Positions 34,291-44,894 of a stretch of 64,000 nt of DNA are shown piece after piece (within the stretch, counting starts at the first letter, position 1; each line of letters opens with the position of its first letter). Source of the DNA: Cherax quadricarinatus (taxonomy: Eukaryota; Arthropoda; Malacostraca; Decapoda; Parastacidae); the NCBI RefSeq assembly GCF_038502225.1, contig NC_091300.1, positions 48,797,989 to 48,861,988 on the forward strand, in the 5' to 3' direction. The translations under genes and the position numbers were made by a program. Under the pieces are notes generated by a model. It ran no database searches, was not told the DNA's origin, and was given only the letters and a program-made list of their open reading frames with translations.

Positions 34291-34395
34291 AGAGCTAAGT
34301 ACACGTCACCACTGAGCTAAGTACACGTCACCACTGAGCTAAGTACACGTCACCACTGCTAAGTACACGTCACCACTGAGCTAAGTACACGTCAC
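34291..34395. repeat. 22-bp tandem repeat in the CR1 element A 5' UTR
   Basis: About five copies of CTAAGTACACGTCACCACTG with a 2-base link; one is shortened. Tandem 5' UTR units often carry the promoter of a LINE, which is possible here. Confidence 0.8.
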
Positions 34396-34399
34396 CACT

Positions 34400-35996
34400 T
34401 AAGAGTCTTCAATCTTTCTTCATAAGGAAGATTTCTAATGCTATGTATTAATTTAGTCATCCTACGCTGAATGTTTTCTAACGAATTTATGTCCATTTTG
34501 TAATACGGAGACCAGAACTGAGCTGCATAATCTAGGTGAGGCCTTACTAATGATGTATAAAGCTGCAGTATGACCTCTGGACTTCTGTTGCTTACACTTG
34601 TTGATATAAATCCCAGTAATCTATTTGCCTTATTACGTACGCTTAGGCACTGCTGTCTTGGTTTAAGGTTGCTGCTCACCATAACCCCCAAGTCCTTTTC
34701 GCAATCTGTATGGCTAAGTTCTACATCATTTAACTTATAAGTACTAGGGTTATGGGCACTCCCAAGCTTCAGAACCTTGCATTTGTCTACATTGAACTGC
34801 ATCTGCCACTTTTCTGACCAAGAACAGAGTTTATTTAAATCCTCCTGAAGTTCCATAACATCTACGTTTGAATCAATTATCCTACCTATCTTTGTGTCAT
34901 CGGCGAATTTGCTCATATCACTAGTAATTCCCTCATCAAGATCATTGATATATATTATAAACAACAACGGTCCCAAGACTGATCCCTGTGGAAAGCCACT
35001 TGTTACAGATCCCCACTCGGATTTAACCAAATTTATGGACACTCTCTGCTTCCTGTCAGTGAGCCATGACTCGATCCACGAGAGCACTTTTCCTCCAATA
35101 CCATGAGCTGCTACTTTCTCTAACACTCTATAGTGCGGAACTCTATCAAAAGCCTTACTAAAATCTAAGTAAATAATACCAAATTCTTTATTGTGGTCAA
35201 CAGCCTCAAAAGCTTTACTGAAGAAAGTTAATAAATTAGTTAGGCAAGACCGGCCTCTTGTGAATCAAGCAGGTTATTTCCCCTTGTAGGTTCTGTCACA
35301 AACTGCTTCAAAAAACAATCCTGAAATACTTCTAAGAAGTCGTATGATTCTAAATTCCCTGTCAAGAAATTCCAATCAACATGACTAAAGTTAAAGTCTC
35401 CTAGAATTACTACATTATCGTGCCTTGTGGCCTTAACAATTTCCTCCCATAGTAGTTTCCCTTGGTCCCTATCTAAGTTTGGGGGACGGTATATCACTCC
35501 TAAAATCAGTTTTTCATGCCCCTCTGAAAATTCTATCCAGACTCTGTATGTGTTACTTCAGACTTAATACCCGTTTTTATGCAACAGTTCAAGCGATCTC
35601 GGACATACAATGCCACCCCACCCCTCTTCCCAATACTTCTATCTTCTTGGAACAATTTAAAACCCTGAATATGACATTCCGCAGGCATGTCCCGTCTTTT
35701 GAATTAAACCACGTCTCAGTTAAGGCAAATACATCAATGTTACCTGCACTAGCAACTAATCTCAACTCGTCCATCTTATTCCTAGCACTACGGCAATTAG
35801 CATAATAAACATTGAAAGACTCTCCTTTCTCTTTACCCTTCCTGCTCATTTCTGTTTTTCTACTAAACCTATTACTGTCCTTATCACCCAAGGTCCCTGG
35901 CTTTTCAATATCTACCTCGTTCTTATTATTACTAGTTCCCCTAGAACTCGTAATATTACTACACTGTGACTTCACTGTTTTCCTGCCAAAACCCAT
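34400..35996 (-). pseudogene. CR1 element C ORF2 fragments
   Basis: Endonuclease pieces FALTETWFNSKDG and VILGDFNFSHVDW lie in two frames. At about 35270 the EN codons EPTRGNNLLD are followed at once by RT finger sequence, so roughly 1.2 kb covering the EN end and linker is gone. The RT then reads YLDFSKAFDRVPH equivalents, TSGFPQGSVLGPLLF, and FADDTKIG (the usual form, unlike FVDD in element A), ending RLKTLK at the insertion site. Its C-terminus is at 29828-30286. Confidence 0.85.
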
Positions 35997-36010
35997 ACCA
36001 CTAACTACTC

Positions 36011-36615
36011 TTAGTTTAAAGTCCTAACTGCTCCCTCCACTGCAGTTACCAGTGCTCCTACCCCACCCCTAGATAAGTTAACTCCATCCCTGGCATACAT
36101 GTCATTTCTGCCATAGAAGAGGTCCCAGTTGTCAATGAATGTTACCGCATTTTCCTTACAGTATTTGTCCAGCCAGCAATTGACACCAATTGCCCTGGAC
36201 AACCATTCATTTCCAACTCCCCTCCTTGGCAAAATACCACATATGAGAGGGTTCCCACCCTTACTCCTAATTATTTCTATTGCTGACCTATACCTGCTAA
36301 TCAGGTCTTCACTCCTACGTCTGCCAACATCGTTGCCTCCAGCACTGAGACAGATAATAGGATTGCTCCCATTACCTCTCATGATGTCATCCAGACGGCT
36401 AACAATATCCTCCATCCCAGCCCCAGGAAAGCAAACTCTCTGTCTCCTACTCCTGTCCTTCAAGCAGAATGCCCTATCCATATACGTTACTTGGCTATCC
36501 CCAACAACAACAATATTCGTACCTTCCTTGGTGTCGTTCGTCGTGACGTTCCCAGTAGTCGACTCACATTCGTCGGGTAGCACTGAGAATGTATTAGATG
36601 TTTCCACAACAGTTT
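36011..36615 (-). pseudogene. CR1 element C ORF1, truncated, esterase His lost
   Basis: Matches ORF1 of element A from the residues VETSNTFSVLP onward: VVVGDSQVTYMD, GAGMEDIVSRLDD, LSAGGNDVGRRR. Block V reads RDGVNLSRGG, so the catalytic His is replaced by Asn. The N-terminal coiled coil is absent because of 5' truncation. Confidence 0.85.
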
Positions 36616-36813
36616 CCACTGTTACCCCTCACTACCACCAACGTCACAGTAAGCGTCACGGTGACCACTGTTACCGTCACTACCACCAACGTCACAGTAA
36701 GCGTCATGGTGACCACTGTTACCCTCACTACCACCAAAGCCACAGTAAGCGTCACGGTGACCACTGTAACCGTCGCTACCACCAACGTCACAGTAAGCGT
36801 CACTACCACTGGG
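36616..36813. repeat. 48-bp minisatellite, right part
   Basis: Same unit as 29466-29827; the older CR1 split one array into two. Confidence 0.93.
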
Positions 36814-38419
36814 GACAGGTAGGCAGTGGTGATTAAATGAGGAAACTGGGAAAAAGGAGGTAGTGGTGATTAAATGAGGAAACTGGGAACAGAGAGGCAG
36901 TGGTGATTAAATGAGGAAACTGGGAACAGAGAGGCAGTCGTGATTAAATGAGGAAACTGGGAACAGAGAGGCAGTGGTGATTAAATGAGGAAACTGGGAA
37001 CAGAGAGGCAGTCGTGATTAAATGAGGAAACTGGGAACAGAGAGGCAGTGGTGATTAAATGAGGAAACTGGGAACAGAGAGGCAGTCGTGATTAAATGAG
37101 GAAACTGGGAACAGAGAGGCAGTGGTGATTAAATGAGGAAACTGGGAACAGGGAGGCAGTTGTGATTAAATGAGGAAACTGGGAACAAGGAGGTAGTGGT
37201 GATTAAATGAGGAAACTGGGAACAGGGAGGCAGTGGTGATTAAATGAGGAAACTGGGAACAAGGAGGTAGTGGTGATTAAATGAGGAAACTGGGAACAGG
37301 GAGGCAGTGGTGATTAAATGAGGAAACTGGGAACAAGGAGGCAGTGGTGATTAAATGAGGAAACTGGGAACAGGGAGGCAGTGGTGATTAAATGAAGAAA
37401 CTGGGAACAGGGAGGTAGTGGTGATTAAATGAGGAAACTGGGAACATGGAGGCAGTGGTGATTAAATGAGGAAACTGGGAACAGGGAGGCAGTGGTGATT
37501 AAATGAAGAAACTGGGAACATGGAGGCAGTGGTGATTAAATGAGGAAACTGGGGGCAGGGAGGCAGTGGTGATTAAATGAGGAAACTGGGAACAAGGAGG
37601 CTGTGGTGATTAAATGAAGAAACTGGGAACAGGGAGGTAGTGGTGATTAAATGAGGAAACTGGGAACAAGGAGGCTGTGGTGATTAAATGAAGAAACTGG
37701 GAACATGGAGGTAGTGGTGATTAAATGAGGAAACTGGGAACATGGAGGCAGTGGTGATTAAATGAAGAAACTGGGAACATGGAGGCAGTGGTGATTAAAT
37801 GAGGAAACTGGGGGCAGGGAGGCAGTGGTGATTAAATGAGGAAACTGGGGGCAGGGAGGCAGTGGTGATTAAATGAGGAAACTGGGAACAGGGAGGCAGT
37901 GGTGATTAAATGAGGAAACTGGGAACATGGAGGCAGTGGTGATTAAATGAGGAAACTGGGAACATGGAGGCAGTGGTGATTAAATGAAGAAACTGGGAAC
38001 ATGGAGGCAGTGGTGATTAAATGAGGAAACTGGGAACATGGAGGCAGTGGTGATTAAATGAAGAAACTGGGAACATGGAGGCAGTGGTGATTAAATGAGG
38101 AAACTGGGAACATGGAGGCAGTGGTGATTAAATGAAGAAACTGGGAACATGGAGGCAGTGGTGATTAAATGAGGAAACTGGGAACATGGAGGCAGTGGTG
38201 ATTAAATGAAGAAACTGGGAACATGGAGGCAGTGGTGATTAAATGAGGAAACTGGGAACATGGAGGCAGTGGTGATTAAATGAGGAAACTGGGGGCAGGG
38301 AGGCAGTGGTGATTAAATGAGGAAACTGGGGGCAGGGAGGCAGTGGTGATTAAATGAGGAAACTAGGGGCAGGGAGGCAGTGGTGATTAAATGAGGAAAC
38401 TGGGGGCAGGGAGGTAGTA
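36814..38419. repeat. 37-bp minisatellite, about 43 copies
   Basis: Unit GGGAACAGGGAGGCAGTGG plus TGATTAAATGAGGAAACT. Variants AACAAGGAGG, AACATGGAGG and GGGCAGGGAGG occur in blocks, and ATGAAGAAAC alternates with ATGAGGAAAC from about 37480 to 38220, indicating expansion of a two-unit repeat. Confidence 0.95.
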
Positions 38420-39077
38420 GGGATCAAATATGAAAACTCTGGACTGACATTGGCCACCAAATACGGAAACTGTTGATGGAGAGACAGAGGAGAGCAAATA
38501 CGGATGTGTATGACAGGGAAGCAATGCTATGCCAGTAAGGCCAAGTGGTCACCAGATACCGTGTAAACTGAGGGAGCACCCCTTCCTTGTGATCGTACAG
38601 CATCATGACTCAGTCAAATAATGTGCAAATAACCATTGCTATGTTGTACAGTGTGCATAAAATCATACACTCACATACCTTCATACTCGTATATACGTAT
38701 GTGCGATCATACAGTCATATGTTTAGGTTACTTGTTTTCATAAAAGCACAGTAGCCTGCAGGCACATGCTTGTTCAGGACATATACACACATGCAAAATT
38801 TACGTACATTACTCTTGATTACACTCACACACACAAATCCATAAAGAAACACACACTTATATAACCTTCTTCATGATATAAAGTACAATATTACAGCATA
38901 TATCAAAATTTATTCGCTCTTATTTCATTAACGTAGAAATAATGATTTAAGCGTGAGCACAGACCCTCATAACAAGCTGGTTGAAATTTACATTTTGTAC
39001 GTGTAATGTGAAACTTAAATTAGATGTTGTTCAGTTGGTGCGTGATTGGAAACAATTATTCTCAGCCCCTGGACGGC
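38420..39077. other. No gene; degraded repeat edge and AT-rich unique DNA
   Basis: The first about 60 bp are a decayed 37-bp unit (AAATACGGAAACTGTTGATGG). The rest is AT-rich with ACACAC and CATACA motifs. Nothing recognisable. Confidence 0.6.
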
Positions 39078-40030
39078 TAAGGATAACTCAGTTTTGAGGG
39101 CAGAGGATACCGCAGCTCTGAGGGCTGAGGATACCGCAGCTCTGAGGGCAGAGGATACCGCAGCTCTGAGGGCTGAGAATACCGCAGCTCTGAGGGCAGA
39201 GGATACCGCAGCTCTGAGGGCTGAGAATACCGCAGCTCTGAGGGCAGAGGATACCGCAGCTCTGAGGGTTGAGAATACCGCAGCTCTGAGGGCAGAGGAT
39301 ACTGCAGCTCTGAGGGCTGAGAATACCGCAGCTCTGAGGGCTGAGAATACCGCAGCTCTGAGGGCTGAGAATACCGCAGCTCTGAGGGCAGAGGATACCG
39401 CAGCTCTGAGGGCTGAGGATACCGCAGCTCTGAGGGCAGAGGATACCGCAGCTCTGAGGGCTGAGGATACCGCAGCTCTGAGGGCTGAGGATACCGCAGC
39501 TCTGAGGGCTGAGGATACTGCAGCTCTGAGGGCTGAGGATACCGCAGCTCTGAGGGCTGAGGATACCGCAGCTCTGAGGGCTGAGGATATCGCAGCTCTG
39601 AGGGCTGAGGATACCGCAGCTCTGAGGGCTGAGGATATCGCAGCTCTGAGGGCTGAGGATACCGCAGCTCTGAGGGCTGAGGATATCGCAGCTCTGAGGG
39701 CTGAGAATACCGCAGCTCTGAGGGCTGAGGATACCGCAGCTCTGAGGGCTGAGGATACCGCAGCTCTGAGGGCTGAGGATACAGCAGCTCTGAGGGCTGA
39801 GGATACCGCAGCTCTGAGGGCTGAGGATACCGCAGCTCTGAGGGCTGAGGATACCGCAGCTCTGAGGGCTGAGGATACCGCAGCTCTGAGGGCTGAGGAT
39901 ATCGCAGCTCTGAGGGCTGAGGATACCGCAGTTCTGAGGGCAGAGAATATCGCAGCTCTGAGGGCTGAGGATACCGCAGTTCTGAGGGCAGAGAATATCG
40001 CAGCTCTGAGGGCTGAGGATACCGCAGCTC
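39078..40030. repeat. 24-bp minisatellite, about 39 copies
   Basis: Unit GAGGGCTGAGGATACCGCAG plus CTCT. It stays open as LRAEDTAA repeats on one strand and SELRYPQP repeats on the other; both are by-products of the 24-bp period. Alternating GCAGAGGAT/GCTGAGAAT units at the left show higher-order expansion. Confidence 0.95.
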
Positions 40031-41028
40031 AGTCAAGAAACTTAGGAGTTATTGTTCATCCTCCTTCCCCAAGACGACCAGGAGCTGGGTAGTAATAACA
40101 ACGTTAAGAGGACAAGAGCTTCAGCTCAACACATTCAAGAATTTTACTAATCTAAACGTGTCAGACTTCTAAACTTCATAAAAAGTTAGGTTTTCATTGT
40201 TTTTCATTTTTCTTTTCATCATAAAATTCAGTTTCTAATGCTCAGTAAACTCTTAAGAGATAACAGTTAAAAAAAAAAAAAACTGCTGCAACAGTAGCTG
40301 TTATTCGCATTTTTTTTTTTTTTGGGGGGGGGAGACTAATCTAAATATTTCAAACTTCACTATAAAACTAAGTTACCATTATTTTTTTAAATTCACTTCT
40401 CTAAATTAAATTCAGTTTTGCATTAATCCCGTAATAACTTTTTTTAATTACTGATACAGGCATTTGGCACAACCATCAACAACGAATTGTTTCAGAGTTT
40501 AAAATAAATTAGACAATCTGGAATATACACAGTTCAGTAATAATCCAAATCGTTGAATGTGTGAAGGTATTCAGAAGAGATTTTCTCAGGTTATCACTAC
40601 AACTCGAATGCAAAGCTTTTCTTAAATAAGATAAATCAGCATTGAAAGTTTAAGCTGAGCAAAAATTGCCTTCTCCAATTATTGCTCGAAAACCAATATC
40701 CCAATATATTTATAAAAAAATTAAAGTTAGAATTTACACAGCACAATAGAAGCGTAGTCTTTCCTTAGAGAAAATACACCAACATTGAAAGTTTGAAGCT
40801 GATTAGAAGAGGTATTTTCCATTTACTGAATAGAAACTAATAGTCTATTGTTTGTTTATAGACTGGCAGGTCAAATTTAAACATACTAAAGAAGCATTTT
40901 CAAATTATCACAAAAATTCCACATTATTAAAAAAACTTGTCAAATTAGCACTTATACTGTCCAGTAATAACATGAGTTTGCCTCTAAATTTGATACACCA
41001 GCACTGAAAATATTAGAGTAATTACAAG
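40031..41028. other. No gene; AT-rich DNA
   Basis: Contains an A12 run at about 40269, a T14-G8 run at about 40311, and no open frame of note. Confidence 0.6.
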
Positions 41029-41199
41029 AGGTAGTGGTGGTACGTAAACTGTCCTCTTCACGTACCCCCAAGGAAAGAAGCACAAACAGTTAGGTCCGGT
41101 GACCTCGCAGGCCACTTGCAGAGGTCACGGGACCTAACTGTTTGTGACTTCTTTCTTTGCGGGTACGTGAAGAGCACAGTTAACGTACCACCACTACCT
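41029..41199. repeat. 78-bp inverted duplication of a transposase segment, 14-nt spacer
   Basis: Arms 41029-41106 and 41121-41199, with about seven mismatches or indels. The right arm is part of the transposase reading frame that follows; the left arm encodes WPARSPDLTVC on the minus strand, so it is an inverted copy. Confidence 0.9.
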
Positions 41200-41340
41200 G
41201 CAACCCTGGAGGAGCTGAAAATTTCGATTACTGAAGCAGTTCCCATAATAACACCAGATATGCTGCAGAGCGTCTAGACCGAGCTGGACTATTGCATCTA
41301 TGTTTGCCGAGCAACCAGAGGGGCGCACATTGAATGCCTT
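41121..41340 (+). pseudogene. Mariner/Tc1-superfamily transposase, C-terminal end
   Basis: Reads DLTVCDFFLCGYVKST (the D in CDFF is the expected third catalytic acidic residue), VPPLPATLEELKISITEAV, then a stop where relatives have W, TELDYCIYVCRATRGAHIE. This is the typical end of a mariner-type DDE/D transposase. The N-terminal domain and first two catalytic residues are absent. Confidence 0.75.
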
Positions 41341-41394
41341 TAATGCCTTTAATGCTACCCTCTACCATATGAAACTGAATGAAATCCTGCATCT

Positions 41395-42349
41395 GAAGCT
41401 ACTAACTGTGAAAGATTATTGCAATAAAGTTACATGTTATACCTGTTTGAAATTAGGGAGTGCTCTTGTGGCCACCCTGTATATTAGACCCATACCACTT
41501 CATCCCATACCCGCAGATGGAGAGCCATTTGTGGACTTAATTATCTACTGTCTGGGACCGTTACCAAAAGCCGAGTCAGGTAACCAATATCTGTTCACCA
41601 TTTTGAATAAAACTACTAGATGTCCCGAGGCAGTTCCTATCACTCGAGATATCTAGTAAAAGCCCTCATTAAGCTTAAATCCCACTTTGGCATTCCCCAA
41701 TCTGTCCACAGTGACCAAGGCACTAATTTTTCAGCAAAAGCATTCAGAGAAGCTTTAACTAGGTTAGGCATTAATCAAAAACTATCCATAGTCCCATGAG
41801 CCTTCGAACGGTTTCACCAAACCCTAAATCCTATGATGCGTACGTATTGCATGCATTTTTGTACAGACTGGAATGAATCACTTCCTCTGTTCCTGTCTGC
41901 AATGCGAGAAACTCTACAGGAGTCAATGGGGTACAGTCCCTTCGAGCTGATTTTTGGACACAGCGTGAAAGGCCCCCGACACATGCTCAAGGAAGGACGG
42001 GTGGGAGAAGACGCCTGCAAAACACGCCACGATCCCTCATCGAGACTGCATGTGGCCCATCAGCTAGCTATGGCCAACTTAAAATCGGCTCAAAACTACA
42101 TGAAACAGCTGTATGACAAAACTGCTAAATTTCGTTCCTTTAACTCTCCAGGCAGACAAGGTGTCGGTCCAGGAACCTGTGTCTGGTCACACCTTGAAAG
42201 CAAGTTTCATGGGACCGATTAAGGTAATAAAGAAAAAGTCTGATTTAAATTACGTGGTAGCACCTCTTGATAAACCAAACGAGGGTAACGTTTACCACTA
42301 TTCTTTGAACCATCTAAGTCCCAATAATGACTTTGTCTTCTGTCACTGA
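41395..42349 (+). pseudogene. Gypsy integrase, broken
   Basis: PFVDLIIYCLGPLP (first catalytic Asp), YLFTILNKTTRCPEAVP, a stop, then KSHFGIPQSVHSDQGTNF (second Asp), a stop, and FERFHQTLN in place of the usual NGxxERxHxTL. The C-terminal part has SMGYSPFELIFGHSVKGP and, in a shifted frame, FMGPIKVIKKKSDLNYVV, the GPY/F-type module. The zinc-binding N-terminus is mostly lost (CYTCLK remains). Confidence 0.75.
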
Positions 42350-42637
42350 CTCTGTACACAACTCCGTAGATTCGTATCAGGCTCCCTAAATAGGCCATCC
42401 TCCAGGATCCTCTCCCCATAATGTCGAGACTTGCAGAAGACCAAATAGAAACTAATTACCATTCTGCAAACCTATCCAGACATACTTTCGGATGTTCTGA
42501 AAAAGTGCAGCTTAGTCATCACTATGTAGACGTAAGAACTCTCTCTGTACAGTTCTAATTCAGCAAAAAATTGTATTTCTGTTAGAGCATAGGTTGATGG
42601 AGGAATCGTCAAACCCGTGGGCCTCACCATGCATCCT

Positions 42638-42940
42638 TGTTATAAAATAATAATAATATAACACATAATATCTTTATTTCTACAAGTACATGTACAAGGT
42701 ATGCAGGCCTAGTTGACATCAGTGACATAGTACTATATAGAAAGCCGCTTCTTATGCAGAGCATTTCGGGCAAATTAGGTCAGTTTTGTCCCAAGATGCG
42801 ACCCACACCAGTCGACTAACACCCAGGTACCCATTTTACTGATGGGGAACATAGACAACCGGTGTTTCCTTACAACGGTTGTCTATGTTCTCCATCAGTA
42901 AAATGTTTCTACCCTCGCCGGGAATCGAACCCGAACATTA
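42638..42940 (-). mobile_element. tRNA-derived SINE inserted in the Gypsy element
   Basis: On the minus strand the start has GGGTTCGATTCC, an exact B box. The body includes GGGTGTTAGTCGACTGG and the tail is TA/TAA-rich. Its 3' part (GCATTTCGGGCA, TTTATTTCTACAAG on the plus strand) resembles the 3' end of the Jockey-like LINE at 62.5 kb, a possible LINE partner. It splits the Gypsy pol just before the RT codons GSRMCIDYCKVNEV. Confidence 0.7.
42833..42904. repeat. 29-bp inverted duplication inside the SINE, 14-nt loop
   Basis: Arms 42833-42861 and 42876-42904, one mismatch. The left arm begins ATTTTACTGATGG. Confidence 0.92.
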
Positions 42941-44075
42941 ATGGATCTCGGATGTGTATCGACTATTGCAAAGTGAATGAGGTCAGAACCATATGCTTAC
43001 CATATTCCACGTTTGGACGATATAGTGGACTTTGTTTGCAAGGCCTTTTTTATTATTTCCAAACTACATTTCCTTAAAAGGTTACTACCACGTACCTTTA
43101 ACAGATAAAGCAAAAAATATTTATGCCTTTGTCATTCCAGGAGGTCACTACGAATATATTTGGAATTCGCCTGCCACATTCCAAAAGTTCATCCATCAGT
43201 CTGTTAAAGCACTTGAAGGCATGACACCTTCTCTGGATCATACAGTTGTAATTTCTGATACAAGGGATCAGCACGTGTTGGGTCTTGAATCCCTCTTTGA
43301 AAGGTTCAGGATCTTTCAACTAACCGTTAACCTGAGTAAATCATCTTGTGGCCAATCTACTATTACTTTTTTTAGTTCATGAAGTAGGTAGTGGCAAAAT
43401 AGTACCTAAATTTGCTAAAGTTTTGGCCATAAAAATACTATCGGGTCCCTCATGATAAAAAGTTCCCCCTAAGGTTTTTCGGAATGATAGGGTTCTATAG
43501 AAGATTCTGTAAAAAACTTTGCAGATGTAGCCCCCTAACCTCACTTACCAGTCATATGGATAAATTTTCTTGGACCTCCAAATTGTATGAGGCGTTTAAC
43601 AGTGTTAAACGTCTCGCATGTGCTGCACCAATTCTTTTGTCTCCCGATTTTTTAAAAACCCTTTGTATTACAGGTTGATACCTGTGATTCGGGGATTAGA
43701 GCAGTGTTACTCTAAGCTTTGGGCCAGGGTGGTCTGAAGCCTGTGGCGTTCTACTCAGCCAAGTACCAAGCCTGTCAGCGAGTCAACTTTACTACTGAAA
43801 AAGAGGCCATGGCCCTGGTACTTGCGTTGGAGCATTTTGACGTGTTTCTCGCCAATACGTCACATGTGATCACCGTCCTCAGTGATCATAATCCTCTGAC
43901 GTACCTCAGCTCAATGAAAACCAAGAATACGCATTTGATGAGATGGACCCAAGGTTGCAACCTTACAATTTATCCATTCGACACTACCAGCGAAGATAAT
44001 GTGCTGGCGGACGCCACTGGTATAACGACCCCAGTCGTTATATCAGTACCTTGGTTCAACCAATCAATCACATAA
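42941..44075 (+). pseudogene. Gypsy RT and RNase H, broken
   Basis: GSRMCIDYCKVNEVRTI (RT start), KGYYHVPLTDKAKN, YIWNSPATFQKFIH (motif B region with the usual PFG replaced), then the catalytic box region altered (VVISDTRDQH instead of YxDD). IGFYRRFCKKL and FSWTSKLYEAF follow, then RNase H with VDTCDSGI, FTTEKEAMALVLALEHFDVF, VLSDHNPLTYL and LADATGI. At least four stops or frameshifts; no YxDD, so dead. Confidence 0.8.
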
Positions 44076-44369
44076 ACACGAAAGGTCGCCAAATCTGTAA
44101 AGCGATGCAATATACTCGTGAAACAGATTTGGCAGACTTTCCTTTCCTGCTGGTCGTCACAGTTTACCGTGTCTTATGTTTGCATTTGCCTCATTGTACA
44201 TGGCTGTCAGTACTGTACATAGGTTATATATGTTGTAAATACCAGCTTATTTTTGGTGAAGGAAATATGTTAATTTATTTTCTGCTGTCTTTTTGCTTGT
44301 TCCTAAGTGGTTATTGCATTACTGCAAGGTGTGCAGGGCATACAGTATCTATACCTGTATACGTAATAC
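44076..44369. other. No gene; possible 3' non-coding part of the Gypsy element
   Basis: AT-rich, with no second copy in the window to define an LTR. Confidence 0.45.
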
Positions 44370-44795
44370 ACCCCCACCACCCCCATCCCAGCCCCCACAC
44401 ATGCCCTTCCACTATCCCCACACACCCCCTTCCACTACCCCTACACAGTGCATCCCATCACCCCAACCCATCTCCATCCACTACCCCCCTATACATCTCC
44501 TACCACCCGAGCACATCATCTTCCACTACCCCCATACATCACCTCCCACCCCCAAAACATTCCTTCCCACCACCCCCATACATCCCTTCTAACTACGTAC
44601 CTCCAAACATTCCCTCCCACCATCCCCGACACATCCCCTCCCACCAGCCCAACATATCCCCACCTACACCCGAATACATCCTCTCTCACCACCCCATACA
44701 TCCCCTCTCACGAACCTCCACACATACCCTCCCACTACCCTCACACATCCACTCCATCTACCCCCCACCCCCTCCCACCACCCCCACACCGTACA
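44370..44795. repeat. C-rich degenerate repeat (CCCACCACCCCCACACAT-type)
   Basis: Units of about 20-24 bp with CCCACCACC and ACATCCC. Open frames here are low-complexity Pro/His/Thr and not real. Confidence 0.85.
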
Positions 44796-44894
44796 ATTCG
44801 ATAAAACATTAAAATAATGCCGTCTCATTTAAGAACAAAGTAATGACTCAGCGTTGAGGTCTTCAGTCAAGACCCTGACTCAGTCAAGGTTGTA

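Larger units (their letters stand above)
30287..34399 (-). mobile_element. Younger CR1 (element A), full-length and nearly intact
   Basis: 4.1 kb: 5' UTR with tandem 22-bp repeats, ORF1, ORF2, 3' UTR and two TTCTTATG octamers at the end. It lies inside element C, flanked by TAAG on both sides (30283-30286 and 34400-34403), a likely 4-bp target duplication. The octamer 3' end, esterase-type ORF1 and APE-RT ORF2 fit the CR1 clade. Confidence 0.9.
34400..36615 (-). mobile_element. Older CR1 (element C), 5' part, internally deleted
   Basis: From ORF1 (5'-truncated at 36615 in the 48-bp minisatellite) through the endonuclease, then a deletion, then the RT up to the point where element A interrupts it. 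Right flank CCACTG (36616-36621). Confidence 0.88.
41390..44075 (+). mobile_element. Gypsy-type retroelement, decayed, integrase before RT
   Basis: Order: integrase (41395-42349), a SINE insertion, RT, then RNase H (to 44075). No LTRs, gag or protease were found. The IN-RT-RH order is the same as in the complete element at 53.5-60.7 kb, but the proteins differ, so it is another lineage of the group. Confidence 0.75.

Noticed and set aside
36814..38419. CRISPR-like regular repeats
   Set aside because: Units are directly tandem without unique spacers, and the DNA is eukaryotic.
39046..40092. 348-codon LRAEDTAA repeat protein
   Set aside because: 24-bp tandem unit; the opposite strand is equally open and the flanks do not code.
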